Source: Synergistaceae bacterium (GTDB lineage: Bacteria; Synergistota; Synergistia; Synergistales; Synergistaceae). From it: DNA of 6,669 nucleotides. Shown one piece after another: positions 6,021 through 6,669 of the stretch. The stretch's first letter is position 1. Each line of letters opens with the position of its first letter. The position numbers were made by a program, and so were the translations under genes. The notes beneath the pieces were generated by a model, which ran no database searches, was not told the DNA's origin, and saw only the letters and a list, made by a program, of their open reading frames with translations. The DNA is taken from contig JAISWP010000053.1 of NCBI GenBank assembly GCA_031271065.1, forward strand, positions 1-6,669. The letters run 5' to 3'.

Positions 6021-6041
6021 AAATGGCCCTCAAAATGGCCC
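6021..6041 (+). repeat. Two direct 9-bp repeats (AAATGGCCC) just after the integrase promoter
   Basis: AAATGGCCC occurs at 6021-6029 and 6033-6041, a period of 12 bases, between the predicted transcription start and the integrase start codon. The placement suits an operator or arm-type integrase sites; P4-family integrases can repress their own promoter. The repeat is seen; the role is inferred. Confidence 0.5.
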
Positions 6042-6067
6042 AAACTTTTTACGAGGACGGCCCACAG

Positions 6068-6669
6068 ATGAATTTGTCCGAGACTAGAATCAGGGCGGCG
6101 CGAGCCAAAGACAAGAGGTATGAGCTTCAGGACGGCGACGGTCTCATTCTCGAGGTCATGACGAGCGGGAAAAAATACTGGAGATACCGATATACGCAAA
6201 GTGGACAGCGGACGCGAGCGACGATAGGGGAGTATCCTCATGTCAGCCTGAGAGAGGCGAGAATAAAACGCGAGGAAATGCGGGGATTGCTGAAAGACGG
6301 GTTGCCGCTAAAAAGCAATTCCAATTCGGAATCTTTCGCCGATATCGCCGCCGAATGGCTTGCAAAACTTGAGTCGCGTATCCAAAATGAAAAGGAAAAA
6401 ACAAACACGCGCAGAAGGCTCGAACTCCACGTCTTCCCTTTAATCGGGCACATAAATATTTCAGAGTTGAACGCATCTAAAGTACTGCCCGTTTTGCAGC
6501 GCCTGGAAATGAGGAACACTATCGCGACAGCCAAAAAAGTGAAACAAATAATTAGCCAGATTTTCCGTTATGCCATCGCAATCGGCAAAATAGAAAACGA
6601 CCCGACATACGCGCTGCAAAACGCTATCGCGCCATACAAGCCCGGCCATTTCGCTAGTCTCACCCGGCC
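6068..6669 (+). CDS. P4-type tyrosine recombinase (site-specific integrase), N-terminal 200 residues
   Basis: Catalyses integration and excision of the element by recombining attachment sites, here presumably the 3' end of ssrA. Residues 1-82 match the arm-DNA-binding domain seen at the start of P4-type integrases (LSETRIRAARAKD, then DGDGLILEV, YWRYRY, IGEYPHVSLREAR, LLKDGLP). Residues about 88-185 are the SAM-like core-binding domain (SFADIAAEW, HVFPLIGHINISEL, ISQIFRYAIAIGKIENDPT). The frame is cut at HFASLTR, just before the catalytic domain, so the R-H-R-Y residues cannot be checked. ATG 6068 is chosen because GAGGA lies 10 bases upstream and the family motif begins directly after it; an in-frame ATG at 6023 would add 15 residues but lacks a good Shine-Dalgarno. 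The frame is open to the window edge. It is co-oriented with ssrA. Confidence 0.95.
   Translation, partial: MNLSETRIRAARAKDKRYELQDGDGLILEVMTSGKKYWRYRYTQSGQRTRATIGEYPHVSLREARIKREEMRGLLKDGLPLKSNSNSESFADIAAEWLAKLESRIQNEKEKTNTRRRLELHVFPLIGHINISELNASKVLPVLQRLEMRNTIATAKKVKQIISQIFRYAIAIGKIENDPTYALQNAIAPYKPGHFASLTR

Larger units (their letters stand above)
5911..6669 (+). mobile_element. Left end of an integrative element inserted in ssrA (continues beyond window)
   Basis: Everything after the tmRNA CCA belongs, by inference, to an island: a terminator hairpin, an integrase promoter with repeats, and a P4-type integrase gene that looks more A-rich than nifJ. The cargo and the far attachment site are not visible, so whether this is a prophage, an integrative conjugative element or a satellite is open. 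Confidence 0.75.

Noticed and set aside
6001..6087. 28-codon leader frame overlapping the integrase start
   Set aside because: An ATG with AAGGA upstream exists, but it lies between the -35 and -10 of the integrase promoter, so the predicted transcript would start after it. Too short to support on its own.
5780..6241. 153-codon minus-strand frame across ssrA and the integrase start
   Set aside because: It is antisense to the tmRNA 3' end and the integrase. Its EARRIELRSSKRQSG-type segment is the reverse of a tRNA-like domain, a known source of false genes.

Overview
The window looks like chromosomal DNA from a strictly anaerobic, moderately GC-rich bacterium. The evidence is a one-polypeptide pyruvate:ferredoxin oxidoreductase, an Sec-exported protein and the bacterial trans-translation pair SmpB/tmRNA. 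The phylum is not provable from the sequence. The overall style is compatible with Synergistota or a similar anaerobic lineage, but that is a guess.

Layout. Positions 1-2690 (minus strand) hold the N-terminal three quarters of nifJ, running off the left edge. Positions 2691-2990 are non-coding, with a GC hairpin in the nifJ leader, an inverted repeat at a candidate nifJ promoter, and a cluster of inverted and direct copies of a GTTCTG/CAGAAC motif. A small unrecognised gene (102 aa, minus) occupies 2991-3299. An AT-rich divergent promoter region (3300-3457) separates it from a 459-aa exported protein of unknown function (3458-4837, plus).

Next comes a translation and ribosome-rescue block, all on the plus strand: a promoter overlapping the stop codon of the exported protein, tRNA-Pro(CGG), an intrinsic terminator, smpB, and 8 bases later ssrA (tmRNA, 5555-5910). 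SmpB and tmRNA act together: tmRNA enters stalled ribosomes with SmpB, and the nascent chain receives the tag ANEDFALAA for proteolysis.

Immediately after the CCA end of ssrA the character changes. There is a 16-bp perfect bidirectional terminator hairpin, a promoter with a consensus -35, two direct 9-bp repeats, and the 5' part of a P4-type tyrosine recombinase running off the right edge. This is the classical arrangement of an integrative element inserted into the 3' end of ssrA. The window therefore ends about 760 bases into a genomic island whose cargo lies beyond position 6669. No CRISPR array, insertion sequence or rRNA was seen. The most notable content is the island boundary and its small regulatory architecture, not a complete new system.
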